Shown: positions 10,591 through 21,335, counted from the stretch's first letter. The stretch: DNA of 64,000 bases from DAOVXM01 sp963746255 (GCA_963746255.1 CAVVAJ010000001.1:248001-312000), one strand, 5' to 3'. Notes: a model not told the origin generated them from the letters alone. Translations and numbers: made by a program.

Positions 10591-11248
10591 TTCATCGATG
10601 TTTACCTCGTGATTGACAGCGTATATGGTTCTGCGACCATAACACACCAACCTCATTTTCAGGTAATCAGCTGATATAAGTTTTCATAACAGTTTTTGTC
10701 ATGGTCCATACATATCCAGACCAGCTATGTATGAGTTCCAGCTTAGCAAGTAGAAAACAGCCACACGCCCAGTTTAAGGGGTTAACGATTCCATAATTAT
10801 TTCCCGGATATCGTGTGATACAATCCCTCATCTGAAAATAACAAAGTTGTTAGTTTTACACAGGATTAACGATTAGAAGTATTGGGATCAGAATCCCATT
10901 ATTATCCAACAAAAATGCGCCCTTGAAAATAGTTGGATAAATCTAAATTTCCTTGTTTTCCCTTTGCCTTCAAAAGATTAATTAGTGCTTGGATCGAATT
11001 AGCCAAAATACCCCCTTTTTTCTCTCGCAAAAGGACCGCATAAGCGATGGGAGAAAACCATATCCAGTATGTCTGCTTAGCTTGCTGTTTTTCTGTTAAA
11101 TTGAAAGGAGGTGAGGCCTGACAATCATAATGCGGTGAGCCACAATTCAAATCGAGTTGGGCTTCCGCCACGCCAGTGGGGATAGGTATGTTTTTTCAGC
11201 TGTACGTATCCACCGAATCACAATACAAGAACAATGAGAGGAATACAG
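10591..11248. other. Long non-coding region upstream of M6 protease
   Basis: No gene is supported. A minus-strand frame at 10902-11171 has unremarkable composition and no ribosome site. A perfect Shine-Dalgarno-like AAAGGAGGTGAGG at about 11104-11116 has no open frame behind it (ATG at 11131 is followed by a stop two codons later), so it may be a remnant. The promoter of the protease gene must lie here but cannot be pinned down. Confidence 0.5.
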
Positions 11249-13487
11249 ATGAACAAGAAAATCTTTAGCATAATGATGGTATCAGCTTTGCTTCTGGCGC
11301 TGCTTGTTCCAGTTGCTATGGCTTCTTCGCCAAATGGCAATGGTGATGGCGCTCCCGAGTTTGTGCCCAAGGAGGACAACCGGCCTGATCCACTGACCAC
11401 CAACCAGTTAGAGCTGAAAGAGCAGGCTCTGCAAGCCAAGCTTAACGGCAAAGCTTATGGCAAAACCCACGAAGTCGCGCGAGGACAGTTCGTCGAACTG
11501 GAACGCGAAGGCGAGGGCGCTGTCTGGACGGTGATGGGTGAGTTTGCCGATTTAGCTCACAACACCATGCCAGAGCCGGACCGTGCCGTTGATAATACGA
11601 CGATTTGGGTCCCGGACTTCAGCCGCGATTACTTCATGGATCTGCTTTTCAATGAAGCTCCCGGCGCGAACTCGATGCGCAATTTCTACATCGAACAGTC
11701 TTCCAACCGCTACACCGTCCACGGCGATGTGACCGACTGGATTCCGGTCTCTGGCGACGCAGCGACCTACGATGACGACTTCAATAGCCCGTTAGGTGGG
11801 AATCAGGTCTGGTATTTCCTGGATGAGTCGATCGATGGCTGGTACGCTGCCCAGATTGCAGCCGGCAAGACTCCGGCCGAAATTAACGCCTACCTAAGCC
11901 AGTTCGACGTCTGGGATCGCTACGACTACGATGGCGACGGCAATTTTGACGAGCCCGATGGCTACATTGACACTGCGCAGTTTGTACACGCCGGGCGTGG
12001 GTAATGAAGCTTGCTCGCCAACCTGCGACGACTGGGCCATCTGGAGCCACAGCTGGTATGCATTCTCGAATCGCTCGGGTCCCGATGGACAGGGTCCGGC
12101 CTTCAATCCTGACGGCGGCGTCCAGATCGGTGACAGCGACTACTGGGTCGGCAAGTACACCATCCAGCCTGAGAACGGCGGCGTAGGTGTCTTTGTTCAC
12201 GAGTACGGTCACGACTTGGGCCTGCCGGACTTATACGACACTTCCGGTGGTGAGAACGGGACCGGCTTCTGGACGTTGATGTCCTCCGGCTCCTGGCTGG
12301 ACGATGGCTTAGACACCATCGGGAACAAAGCAAGCCATATGGGCGCCTGGGAGAAATTCCAGCTGGGCTGGCTGAACTATGAAGTGGCATTTGCTGGTCA
12401 AAAGTCCGAGCACAAGCTTGGCCCGATGGAGACCAACACCAAGCAAGCCCAGGGCTTATTTGTGGTCTTGCCAGATAAGGCAGTGCTCGAGAATATCGGA
12501 ACTCCTAGATACGGCGATTATTACTACTACAGCGGCTCGGGTGATAACCTGGACAACTTCATGTATAAGTCGTTCTCGCTGCCCGCTGGGGCGACCCTGT
12601 CAGCGAGGGTGCGATATAACATTGAAAGCAACTGGGACTACGCCTACCTGGTGTACTCCACTGACGGCGGGGCAACCTGGATACCCATTGAGACCAACCG
12701 TTCAACCACTGACGACCCCAATGGCCAGAACTTCGGCTTCGGAATTACCGGCCGCGCAACCAGCAATAACTGGTACGACTTGACAGCCAATCTCCCCGCG
12801 GGCGACGTGCTGCTCGGCTTCCGCTACGTAACGGATTCCAATACCGGCGGTTTTGGCTTCATGGTCGATGAGATCTCGATCACCGGTCAAGAAACCGATG
12901 GCGCTGAGGCCGATGCCGGTTGGACGTTCGACGGCTTCTGGGTGACAAGCGGCCAGGAACTGAGATACTATGCCAACTACTATGTAGCCGAGTACCGCGC
13001 GTACTGGGGGTACGACAACACCCTGAAAGTCGGCCCTTACAACTGGGCTTTCCAGGATAATCCCCTGCTGCTAAACATGGTGGAGCATTTCCCCTACCAG
13101 GACGGCCTGCTGATCAACTACTGGGACACCTCCCAGAGCAATAACCAGGTCGCGCGCCATCCAGGGCAGGGTTTGCTCCTGCCGGTCGATGCCCACCCCA
13201 CTGCGATGATTCGGCCTGATGGTGGCGTATGGCGCAATCGCATCAGTTCATTCAACTCAACCTTCACGCTGGCGCCGACCGATGCACTCAACCTGCACTG
13301 GTTGAGCGTGCCATATTATTTCCCCAGCCAACCGGCTGTTAAGGTGTTTGACGATCGTAATAGCTACTACGATCCCGTCAACCCATGGGGAAGTGTGATC
13401 GTCCCCAACACCGGCACGCAGATCCGCATCCAGTCGATCAGCGCGCAGGGCAATTTCATGCAGGTACAGGTGCGCCCTGCTAAGTAA
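11249..13487 (+). pseudogene. M6-family (immune inhibitor A-like) secreted metalloprotease, single frameshift near 11995
   Basis: The start ATG at 11249 follows GAGAGGAA. A Sec signal peptide (MNKKIFSIMMVSALLLALL...AMASS) and a propeptide-like region lead to the catalytic domain. The frame breaks at VHAGRG-stop (12004), but shifting one base at the G-rich GGGCGTGGG restores GVGNEACSPTCDDWAIWSH. The zinc site HEYGHDLGLPDLYD (12198-12239) has the HExxHxxGxxD pattern of M6 peptidases. Downstream are beta-sandwich regions (MYKSFSLPAGATLSARV...) typical of InhA-like enzymes. Total about 745 residues, the family length. It would degrade extracellular proteins. It has its own terminator. The single indel in a homopolymer context could be real or a sequencing artefact. 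Confidence 0.92.
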
Positions 13488-13510
13488 AGAGAATATGTGT
13501 AACTAATTAA

Positions 13511-13542
13511 AAAATCCCCGAGAGTCATTCTCGGGGATTTTT
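13511..13542 (+). terminator. Rho-independent terminator of the M6 protease gene
   Basis: A perfect 9-bp stem TCCCCGAGA / TCTCGGGGA with loop GTCAT is flanked by AAAA on the left and a T-run on the right. It begins 23 bp after the protease stop codon. The flanking A and T runs would let it work in both directions. Confidence 0.95.
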
Positions 13543-14156
13543 CTATTGAGGTCTGTACTTACGGTCGATAAATCACCTCTGAAATATTTATTAATCGAAT
13601 GGGAAAACCAAAAATTGGGCTATGTTTAGCATTAATATTTTATAGCGGTTACGTTAAGATTCTTTCTCAAGTCCCAAACGGACAATATTACATTGACGCT
13701 TAAGGGCAATATCTCGCTCAAGAGTAAATGTGTTTATCTACGACCAAGCCGCCAGTTGTAGTAATAATCTCCAAACGACTTGCAAACCGTCAGTCAACAG
13801 TTATTTCAGGAATTGCGCCTCAAACCAAATATTGGGGTACATAGTGCCCATTCTCAACTGGCGTGGAGGCTGGTAGGAAATTCGCTCTCAATGTAATTGA
13901 AGAGCTAAGCCCGTGGTATCAGATGGGCAAACCTTTAAAGAAGACAGCTGGGTATCCAGCATTCTGTATTAAAAAAAGGAAATCCCAGTGTGAACTCCTT
14001 ATTGCCCCACCGAAAATTATATTGTATAGTACTTACATCAGCATGAGTACTTATGCCCCAAATTAACATTCATGCTGTTGCCGTAATTCACGGCGATTGG
14101 TATTCCAGCATTTTTATATTAACTTGGATTAAATCAATCTATCTGGAGGGATGGAA
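13543..14156. other. Intergenic region, AT-rich
   Basis: About 600 bp without a supported gene. A 67-residue frame at 13863-14066 lacks a ribosome site and recognisable features. The region must contain the promoter of the secreted protein at 14157, but no convincing -35/-10 pair was found. Confidence 0.5.
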
Positions 14157-16994
14157 ATGTTGCGAAAAACTTTTGGCCTCATCAATGTATTAGCAATCCT
14201 ATCAATTTTATCCGGGTCAACAATTATCCAGACAGCTGCGCAAATTGAACGTAATCCGGATCGACCGGCCAGCCCACGGCAGCCCTATCCAGGCCATGCT
14301 AATCCAGCCCAACCTGCGGGATTCCCAAACCGGTTGACAAATGTTCGACCTGAACCTGCAGGATCGGGAGATGGTTTAACGTCAATCCAGGTAGCCCCTC
14401 AGGCTACCGGCGGCCCGGACTATTTTGGTTATACATGGGATAACACGGTTAGTCCTAGCTGGATCGATGCAACCGTTGGGATGGATACAGGGTTGAGTGG
14501 TGAAAGTTGGGATCAAGCGACCGGACCCATTTCACTCCCATTTTCATTCCGCTTCTACGACGATATTTATAACCAGATTTGGATTGCGGCGTCCGGATAT
14601 CTGGCATTCAAGGAGAGCTGGTATTGGCCTGACCAGCAGGACCCGCTGCCTTCAAGAGAAGCCCCGAACGCAGTTATCGCTCCTTTCTGGACGGTACTCT
14701 ACCTGCAGAACTCCGGCGGTAATGGCAAGGTGTATTACCATACCGGTGGTACCGCACCGAACAGGTTTTTCGTCGTCGAATGGCACAATGTAGCTGCCTT
14801 TATACCAGGAGATCCAAGCGGGGGTGATGAATCCTACCGTTTTGAAGTCGTCCTGTATGAGAGCGGTGATATCCTCTTCCAGTATGATTCGATGGTCTAT
14901 AATGATTGGCGGTATTATGCCTCGATCGGAATTGAGGATCCCGCCGGGGAAGGGCTGGGTTATATGGATTGGGATACTTACTGGGACCGCTTACCTAGCA
15001 GTGGCTCAGCTGTGCGTTTCTTCCGGCCAGCTCCCGCCGCCAGAGTGAAATTATCCCCCGAATACACAGGGGAGTTTACCCATGGGGGCAAGACACAAGA
15101 ATTTGAGCTGACTCTACGCAATACCGGTGAGCTTGGTGCAGACACATATGACCTTACCTATACATCAGCCTGGCCGCTGGCGCTCAGCTTCCTTGATGGC
15201 AGTGCATTAACCGATACAGACAGTGATAGCCTGGTTGACACTGGCCTCCTTACCCAAGGGGCAAGCATAGTCATCATCGCTGAAATTCAATCGCCTGTCA
15301 CGGCAAATGTAGGTGATGAAAACACCGCTGTTATTACTGCTCGATCATCTTTAGACGCCGCTAAGGCTGATTCTGCCAACCTTATGCTGACAGTCCCTGC
15401 GCCATTCGCCCAGGTATACAGCGATGAGGCGGATGGCATTTTGAACCTATACCTGGTCAAACCAGACGACCAAGACCTGAAGAGAATACCTGACTCCTAT
15501 GCTGGCGGGTACGATTTGGCTGTTGCTGAAACCCCAGGCTTCATCTATGCGTGGTCGAGATACTTATGGACAGGCACTACTTCGGTGTCGAATATTGAAT
15601 ACACCCTACACAACGATGCCGGAGAGATCACACGCTCAGCTTCTTTGCTAACGAACAACATTGGCGCGGAGATGAACACATATGACTACGAACCGGTAGT
15701 TGCAGTTGCTCCTAACGGGAATATTGGCGTCGCGTGGTACCGGTTCCGGTATGACTCGAACAATGATAAGTACAACTATAACATTTGGTACGCGGTACTG
15801 GACAGCGCTGGAAATATCCTATCGGGACCATCAAACCTGACCAACAACAACGTCTGGGGGGACTGGAACGATTACGACATTCCAGAACATTACAACCCCC
15901 GGATCGCGGCTACAACGGATAACCATTTTGCATTGGCCTGGGAGCGATACAGCTATGAGACCAATGGCAGCCTGGTTGACATCTTCAATGCAGTGGTAGA
16001 TAGCAATGGAACCTTGCTAAAACCTGCGTCCAAGTATACAAATGGGATCGCTGGAGATTCAAATGTATATTACGACATGCCCGCGCTTGCTCCGCTGGAC
16101 AGCGGCCGGGTTTTACTCGTATACGAAGGTCCGGACTGCATCACTTATGTAATTCTCGATAGCTTAGGAAATACATTCCAAGGGGAAACACCTTTATCTT
16201 GGTGTGGGAACAGCGTGGATGCCACCCAGCTTTCAAACGGTCGTTCCATCATCGCCTGGACCGGTGGTGATGTAGGCTATGCGATCCTAGACACCAACTA
16301 CGATGTCTCCTATAGTTATGTTGGATTAGAAAATCCAGTGGATGATGAGGACGATAAACTCATCTCGGTAGCTGCTGACAAAAACGCTCAAGCCGTCCTG
16401 ACCTGGACTGATGACAGTTACGAAAACCGCCGTTACTTGTACTACGCACTGATTGACAGCAGCGGGAGCGTGATCAATCATCCGGCTATCTTCCGTTCAG
16501 CGGAACTATCTGCCTGGGATGAATACTACCTCGAAATTGGTTATTCTGGCTATGGCAACACGTCCTACTCCATCCCCCCGACTGCACCGGGTGTGGATAC
16601 GTACATCGATTCACCAAGTCTGTCCAGTTCGGCCCCAGGCGGCGTAGCGACAATACCAGTCTCCTTCGGGAATATTGGTTCGTCTACGGCTTCTTCGGTA
16701 ACCATCACTGCGACTTTGGACATCAGCTTGACGTATCAAACCGATAGTGCGGGTATACCACCCTTGGTCGATGGCAATACATTAACATGGCAGCTGGAGT
16801 CCGATTTGAATTTCCTGGGAAATGGGCAATTCACATTGCGCGTATCAGCGCCCGACTCGCCATATGGAACACGATTCCCGGTAACCTTACAGATCACCTC
16901 GCCGGAAAGTGAGGCTAATCCAAGTAACAATATCGTTGAAGTGGACGTTTTCGTTGCCCGTCAGGTTTTCTTGCCAGTCATTAGCAACCGGTAG
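14157..16994 (+). CDS. Large secreted repeat/CARDB-like surface protein with LP-type tail
   Basis: About 945 residues. GGAGG at 14144 favours the ATG at 14157 over 14151. A signal peptide (about residues 1-30) is followed by a Pro-rich linker. Region 85-300 is a lectin-like beta-sandwich (SLPFSFRFYDDIYNQIWIAASGYLAF). The central part (about 430-790) is built from propeller-like repeats carrying WYRFRYDSN, WERYSYETN and ILDSLGN motifs. The last ~125 residues are a CARDB/DUF11-like domain (VSFGNIGSSTASSVTITATL). The protein ends RQVFLPVISNR, sharing the short hydrophobic-LP tail found elsewhere in the window. It is probably a surface or matrix protein; no enzyme motif is seen. The gene is intact. 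Confidence 0.75.
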   Translation: MLRKTFGLINVLAILSILSGSTIIQTAAQIERNPDRPASPRQPYPGHANPAQPAGFPNRLTNVRPEPAGSGDGLTSIQVAPQATGGPDYFGYTWDNTVSPSWIDATVGMDTGLSGESWDQATGPISLPFSFRFYDDIYNQIWIAASGYLAFKESWYWPDQQDPLPSREAPNAVIAPFWTVLYLQNSGGNGKVYYHTGGTAPNRFFVVEWHNVAAFIPGDPSGGDESYRFEVVLYESGDILFQYDSMVYNDWRYYASIGIEDPAGEGLGYMDWDTYWDRLPSSGSAVRFFRPAPAARVKLSPEYTGEFTHGGKTQEFELTLRNTGELGADTYDLTYTSAWPLALSFLDGSALTDTDSDSLVDTGLLTQGASIVIIAEIQSPVTANVGDENTAVITARSSLDAAKADSANLMLTVPAPFAQVYSDEADGILNLYLVKPDDQDLKRIPDSYAGGYDLAVAETPGFIYAWSRYLWTGTTSVSNIEYTLHNDAGEITRSASLLTNNIGAEMNTYDYEPVVAVAPNGNIGVAWYRFRYDSNNDKYNYNIWYAVLDSAGNILSGPSNLTNNNVWGDWNDYDIPEHYNPRIAATTDNHFALAWERYSYETNGSLVDIFNAVVDSNGTLLKPASKYTNGIAGDSNVYYDMPALAPLDSGRVLLVYEGPDCITYVILDSLGNTFQGETPLSWCGNSVDATQLSNGRSIIAWTGGDVGYAILDTNYDVSYSYVGLENPVDDEDDKLISVAADKNAQAVLTWTDDSYENRRYLYYALIDSSGSVINHPAIFRSAELSAWDEYYLEIGYSGYGNTSYSIPPTAPGVDTYIDSPSLSSSAPGGVATIPVSFGNIGSSTASSVTITATLDISLTYQTDSAGIPPLVDGNTLTWQLESDLNFLGNGQFTLRVSAPDSPYGTRFPVTLQITSPESEANPSNNIVEVDVFVARQVFLPVISNR

Positions 16995-17317
16995 CTGGCT
17001 AATGGAGTAGAAGAATCGGTAATAACTCACGCGGTGAATGCTGCTTACTATTTCAACCGGGTGATCAGCACTACGGGTGTTTATCGCGAGGGATGTGCTC
17101 AACCTGGTACATACTCGTTAGCATCATCTCAAAGCGTTCGACCTAGAAGGGACTAGAAGGAAGATTGGGAGATGAAAGCAGTTCAATAAGTTGATCTGAT
17201 ATTAATTTTAGATCTATACTGATGCTGCAAAAGACCAATCGGAAGAAATAAAGGTCTTGGCTAGGAAGAGCAGTCAGCTTTTATCGAACCTTATCGGCAA
17301 GCAAAATCCATCAGTGT
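16995..17317. other. Intergenic region
   Basis: No gene, terminator hairpin or repeat recognised. The right end probably contains decayed 5' coding sequence of the following membrane-protein relic, whose original start codon is not visible. Confidence 0.4.
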
Positions 17318-17899
17318 TTCAGTTGGGTTGACCGGCTTCCAGGCCTTTATTGGTTATATTTCCTCGGCCTGATTGCCATCACCGGGCTGCTGAATCATAT
17401 CGTAGCCTGGAATGAAAATGTACTTGCGCCGGGTGATATAAACTGGTATTTCGCAGTTAGCGCCTTCTTTCTGGCATTATATTTGTTTGAAATCGATTTT
17501 CTGTTCCGTGTTACCCAGGATACATTAGTCGAGTTTCGATCGATACTAGAATTACCTGCAGTTGAATTCGAGCGGATCGCTTTTGAGTTCACCCATCTGC
17601 CTACAAGAGCAACGGCCGTAGTCTTTACCCTGGGGACGAGTATCGGCCTTGTCCTGGGATGGTACATTTTCCCCACCGCACAAGAGATGAATTCTGCTTT
17701 TCCCGAAATGGAGCTGCCGATTTTCTCCCAATCTTTTGGGGTGGGCTATGTTGCCACCTACATGATTATTAGAGCTTTAGTACTGATCAATCGAGTGTAC
17801 GATGGTTTGGAATCCATTACTGTTTACGACCTGGATACTCTGTACCCATTGTCGAAGTATTCTGCTTGGTTGATCGTGTTTGTTATCTTAAGTGAATAA
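17318..17899 (+). pseudogene. Membrane-protein relic (4-5 TM) without a clear start
   Basis: The frame runs from SWVDRLPGLYWLYFLGLIAI through ALYLFEIDFLFRVTQDTLVEF and LPTRATAVVFTLG to YDLDTLYPLSKYSAWLIVF, then a TAA at 17897-17899. The frame stays open beyond the stop into the CPBP protease relic. This could therefore be one gene cut by a nonsense codon or two membrane genes fused by deletion. The usual start is missing; the upstream frame is not obviously coding. No function is assigned. Confidence 0.6.
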
Positions 17900-17905
17900 C
17901 TGATA

Positions 17906-18715
17906 TTTATACTTGCTCCATTGCTGGAATTCCTGCTTGTGGCAGTCTATGTGTGGGCTTGTGGTCGAAAACTGCGCGAGATTGGTTTTCAAACTCGCTT
18001 CTTAGCAAAAGCTCTCCTGATAGCTGCAGTGAGTTTCATAAGCTTCTTTATTATTGCGTTCATAACTCAGCTAATCGTATTGCGGGCAACTGGAGCAGAC
18101 GCCAGCTTCGTACTATCCGCAGTCGACCCGAAAACGGGTATGTCAGGTGGATTCACCTTTGCGATTTGGTTATTGGTGGCGAATCTGGTCAATTCTGCCA
18201 TGGAGGAGGGGCTCTTCAGAGGTACGATGATTCGCCACTTTCTGATACGATTTTCTGGTTGGGGTGCGATCCTTCTGCAAGCGGGTCTATTCGCCTTGTG
18301 GCACATGAGCTGGTCTGCCCGGCTCTTACTCGATGGCCAAGCTAGCTTTGGCGAAGCAGCATTTGAGGCGTTCAGCTTAGCTTCTCGCTACTTCAATAGC
18401 GGGAATAGTTTATGGCTCTCTGTATTTATAAACCGATAATCTGTGGGCGCCCTTCCTTGCACATACCATCAATAACGGGATCTTTAATGTGTTGTTCATC
18501 AGAACGAGTATGGGACATGTAATCTGCTCTTGAATTTGGAAACTTTATTGCCAGCTTCCTGATCGGGCATTTATTATTGATCCCGGTGATTTATTTTGCT
18601 TCCAAACGGTTTGAAATGCCAGAAGTAACGCCGTGGCGTGATTTCGGGGAGGATGAAGGATTCCGCCACAGAATCAGTCGGGCCTTGATTTTGGACTGGA
18701 TCAAGCAGAGAGCAT
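17906..18715 (+). pseudogene. CPBP-family intramembrane metalloprotease, broken by frameshifts
   Basis: Motif 1 EEGLFRG and motif 2 FALWHMSW identify the CPBP (Rce1/Abi) glutamyl protease family. The frame ends at 18439, but the third motif (LWAPFLAHTINNG, His and Asn ligands) follows at once in another frame from about 18435. A further frame shift gives the C-terminal LLLIPVIYFASKRFEMPEVTPWRDFGEDE up to about 18715. So at least two indels break the gene. Members are integral membrane proteases or bacteriocin-immunity-type proteins. Three intact, divergent relatives occur at 40263-43450. Confidence 0.85.
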
Positions 18716-18755
18716 CCAAGACGGATCGTGGACTAAAAGCTGGTCTTGGCGTTAC

Positions 18756-19211
18756 TCATTCCTCGGCGAGGACCACAAACCGCCATTTGTACGCAAATCG
18801 CTCACCAGAAATATCTTCATAGGTCACCTTAGCCGTGTGCCATCCTGCGCGTAAGGGTTCGGACCGCGTGTAACAAGGTTCTCCCACCGGGGCAGGATAG
18901 CCATATTGCAGCCGAACCAAATCAACGACCTCCTGGGTTACATTTACCCCATCCAGGGAAAAACGAATGGTTGTCTCAGGTTCTTCACCCATACCGCGAC
19001 CGGCTATATAGTTGAAATGCACACATATCCCATAGGGATCACCTACCACCTCCCCGTCGGCTGGTCTCACATATTGGATATGGGGTGGCAATGTATCCCC
19101 GACTGCCCCTGATATGGGCCAACCCCCGTTGACTACCCATGGGATCACTATCCAGAGGATCAACGCCACGGCGATTAAACCTGCGACCACTACAATTATG
19201 CGCTTCATCAT
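18756..19211 (-). CDS. Membrane-anchored exported protein with Ig-like fold
   Basis: 151 residues. One N-terminal anchor or signal (IIVVVAGLIAVALILWIVIPW) precedes an extracellular domain of about 120 residues with the look of a bacterial Ig-like/Big domain: PPHIQYVRPADGEVVGDPYGICVHF, RFSLDGVNVTQ, and GWHTAKVTYEDISGERFAYKWRF. Two cysteines (GICVHF and EPCYTR) could be bridged. It is convergent with the CPBP relic. Function unknown. Confidence 0.7.
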   Translation of the reverse strand: MMKRIIVVVAGLIAVALILWIVIPWVVNGGWPISGAVGDTLPPHIQYVRPADGEVVGDPYGICVHFNYIAGRGMGEEPETTIRFSLDGVNVTQEVVDLVRLQYGYPAPVGEPCYTRSEPLRAGWHTAKVTYEDISGERFAYKWRFVVLAEE

Positions 19212-19347
19212 TATCTACCTTTATGTATGCATTCAATGCACTATCGCTAGTCTATCACAAGCTCAGGACAAGATTCGGTTCAGAATAAAGACCCATTTCA
19301 GTTCATTGTATAATTTCAAAGTGGAGATTACCCATGAATAGGTTTGG

Positions 19348-19364
19348 TTATCAACCCGTTAGGC
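19348..19364 (+). other. Isolated attC-like R' core site upstream of HEPN-like gene
   Basis: TTATCAACCCGTTAGGC includes GTTAGGC (19358-19364), which fits the integron core GTTRRRY. It lies 40 bp before the HEPN-like ATG. No RYYYAAC partner is visible within 150 bp to the left, so only half of a site is supported. A 15-of-16 match occurs at 27579-27594 on the opposite strand. Confidence 0.35.
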
Positions 19365-19404
19365 GTAATAATGTGATGAGCAATTTCCAGAAAGTGGGCT
19401 TAAA

Positions 19405-20079
19405 ATGACAACTATATTCCAAAGATATGAACTTCCAATTGCATATTCTATGATAGCAGCTGCAAGAAGAATTCGACCGCGCAGAGACGGGCTCCATCCA
19501 TTTGAGCAATACTTTCTATTTTGGACGGCGTTCAATAACATTTACACTACTATTGCCCATCGTGAAGGGTGTAGGACTCAGATAAAAGAAAATGAAGATG
19601 GCTCTATTGTTACAATCGCAAATGGAAATGTAAATATTCCTGATGTGGTAGTAGTAAGTGAAAGAGAGCAGATTCGCCTTGCTTTCCAAGAATTTGTTGA
19701 TGATTTGAAACATACTCTAATTCTTCAAAAAGGTACTGAATATTTTGTCCGTCGAATTCCCTATTGGCAAGGAATACCGATAGAATATGATGCCTTCGGG
19801 CAAAGAGTTAATGGAGTTATCAATGTTAATTACACCAGTGACAGTCAATACCCAATTTGGAGTCCTATCGACCTCCAGCATTATGAAGAATATTTGAAAA
19901 ACCCTATTAACGAAGAAAATAGAAACTTTTTAGCAAGACAAATTGTCGATTTACTTTATACGATTAGAATTAATTTAATGCATGGTGGCAAAAACAAATT
20001 TGATGATGCAAATGATATTACAGTTGTCGTGAATGCTTTACCAATGCTTGAATTAATCGTAATGACTTTTACACGATGA
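19405..20079 (+). CDS. HEPN-like protein (putative RNase fold)
   Basis: 224 residues, AT-rich compared with its neighbours. A helical N-terminus (LHPFEQYFLFWTAFNNIYTTI) and the C-terminal motif IRINLMHGGKN place R and H in an R-x4-H arrangement. With a preceding helix this is the signature of HEPN domains, found in toxins and defence-associated RNases. No nucleotidyltransferase partner is adjacent; the next genes are VF530 and a nuclease-like relic. No strong ribosome site precedes the ATG. The cassette-like GTTAGGC upstream and the base composition suggest recent acquisition. The HEPN call rests on one motif and predicted helicity. Confidence 0.6.
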   Translation: MTTIFQRYELPIAYSMIAAARRIRPRRDGLHPFEQYFLFWTAFNNIYTTIAHREGCRTQIKENEDGSIVTIANGNVNIPDVVVVSEREQIRLAFQEFVDDLKHTLILQKGTEYFVRRIPYWQGIPIEYDAFGQRVNGVINVNYTSDSQYPIWSPIDLQHYEEYLKNPINEENRNFLARQIVDLLYTIRINLMHGGKNKFDDANDITVVVNALPMLELIVMTFTR

Positions 20080-20092
20080 CAAACTACTCCCC

Positions 20093-20119
20093 CCCACTCG
20101 CTACATTTTAGTAACCCCG
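20093..20119. repeat. 27-bp dispersed repeat, copy A
   Basis: CCCCACTCG[C]TACATTTTAGTAAC followed by CCC is shared with 31424-31450 (25 of 27 positions). It lies 14 bp after the HEPN-like stop; the other copy lies downstream of the SUMF1-domain gene. Confidence 0.75.
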
Positions 20120-20265
20120 CGTGGAGCGGAATGGCTGTGCCTTAGGCAGCGTGGTGTGATATTCCAACGATGATCTTGCCGAGAGGGTTTCGGGAAAAAA
20201 CGCCGTCCACACGGAAACGGTAGACGTAAATGCATGCCCCCCAAAAGAAGGAAAAGATCTAGTCG

Positions 20266-20496
20266 ATGAGTGAGCAGCAAGCGAATAACCCACTGCACGG
20301 CATTACCCTGGAGCAGATCGTGAACAGCCTGGTTGACTTTTATGGCTGGAGTGAGTTGGGCAAACGCATCAATATCCGCTGTTTCAATAACGACCCATCA
20401 GTGAAATCCAGCCTGAAATTCCTTAGAAAGACACCTTGGGCAAGGACAAAAGTCGAGGATTTATACATCGCCACCCAGAAGAAAATAAACAAGTGA
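20266..20496 (+). CDS. VF530 (DUF2132) family DNA-binding protein
   Basis: 76 residues, nearly full family length. The sequence NNPLHGITLEQIVNSLVDFY, GWSELGKRINIRCF and SVKSSLKFLRKTPWAR matches the highly conserved VF530 family, a small double-stranded DNA-binding protein. GAAGGAAAAG lies before the ATG. It is probably cytosolic and nucleoid-associated. It lies between a HEPN-like gene and a nuclease-like relic, but family members usually occur alone, so no link is claimed. Confidence 0.93.
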   Translation: MSEQQANNPLHGITLEQIVNSLVDFYGWSELGKRINIRCFNNDPSVKSSLKFLRKTPWARTKVEDLYIATQKKINK

Positions 20497-20586
20497 TAAT
20501 TCAAGCATTTATAAAATAGTCAGGCTTTGCGAAGTCAATAAGCCAGGTCCTCAATTTGTTGGGCATGCTGCCGAAAGGAATAATCA

Positions 20587-21147
20587 GTGCAATCTAAAGA
20601 CGGGAAAAGAACAGGTGAATTTGGTCTCTGGCTTGCCAGATATCTTGATAAGAATAGCCAATATTCCATTTATTATGATCATGGGGATAGACGGGGTGAT
20701 CCAAACGTTGCAGCAATAAAAGGATTCTACGGTCAAACAGTAACCAATAAAAACCGTTTGGTTGATACTGATGTGATCGTAGTTAATAATGATAATAATA
20801 GTATAGTTCTCTTGATAGAGATAGAAGAAACTGAAATGTCACCGAAGAAACTACTTGGGGATGTTTTTGCTACGTTGATGTGCAATTGGTTTGCGCTTAA
20901 AGGAAAGAATAAGCAGAAATATTTCAGGGTATCTCCCAACACAAAATTGATAGTTGCTGGCGTGGTGCAGAAATTAGGTGATGAGTAAGATAAAATCGAA
21001 AACACGATAACTACCCGTCTCCAACAGTTTGTTGTGTCTGGTGATGCTATTCAAATTGATAAGATTACATTCGTATTTGGAGAAGACATTTCGGGTACGC
21101 TAGAAAAACTAAAGCGTGAGATGATAAATATCTTTACAATGAACTGA
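20587..21147 (+). pseudogene. Nuclease-like protein split by an in-frame TAA
   Basis: A GTG start at 20587 follows AAAGGAA. The frame stops at TAA 20986-20988 after 133 residues, but remains open and plausibly coding for a further 53 residues (IENTITTRLQQFVVSGDAIQ, then FGEDISGTLEKLK) to 21147. The core LVDTDVIVVNN followed by IVLLIEIEE has an acidic spacing like that of PD-(D/E)xK restriction-type nucleases. The intact protein would be about 186 residues. AT-rich like the HEPN-like gene. Either a nonsense mutation or stop readthrough; nothing argues for recoding. Nuclease assignment is tentative. Confidence 0.6.
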
Positions 21148-21335
21148 TATGAAGAATACACCCACTCCAAGTTCCACCTGGCTCGGCTTTGCCGTTTGGT
21201 ATGCCGCGCGGAAAACAGCTTTTCAATTTGAGCGAAGCGAGTTGCTCGGGCACAAAACGCCGTGCTGCAATACTTACCGTTTGCCGACCAACAATTCTTC
21301 ATCATGCAGCCTAGATCTAAAAAGGAAAAGTACCG

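Noticed and set aside
11104..11133. Perfect Shine-Dalgarno-like AAAGGAGGTGAGG with ATG 15 bp on
   Set aside because: The frame stops after two codons; noted only in the intergenic entry.
10902..11171. 89-residue minus-strand frame in the long intergenic region
   Set aside because: No ribosome site, no domain, and unlike neighbouring codon use.
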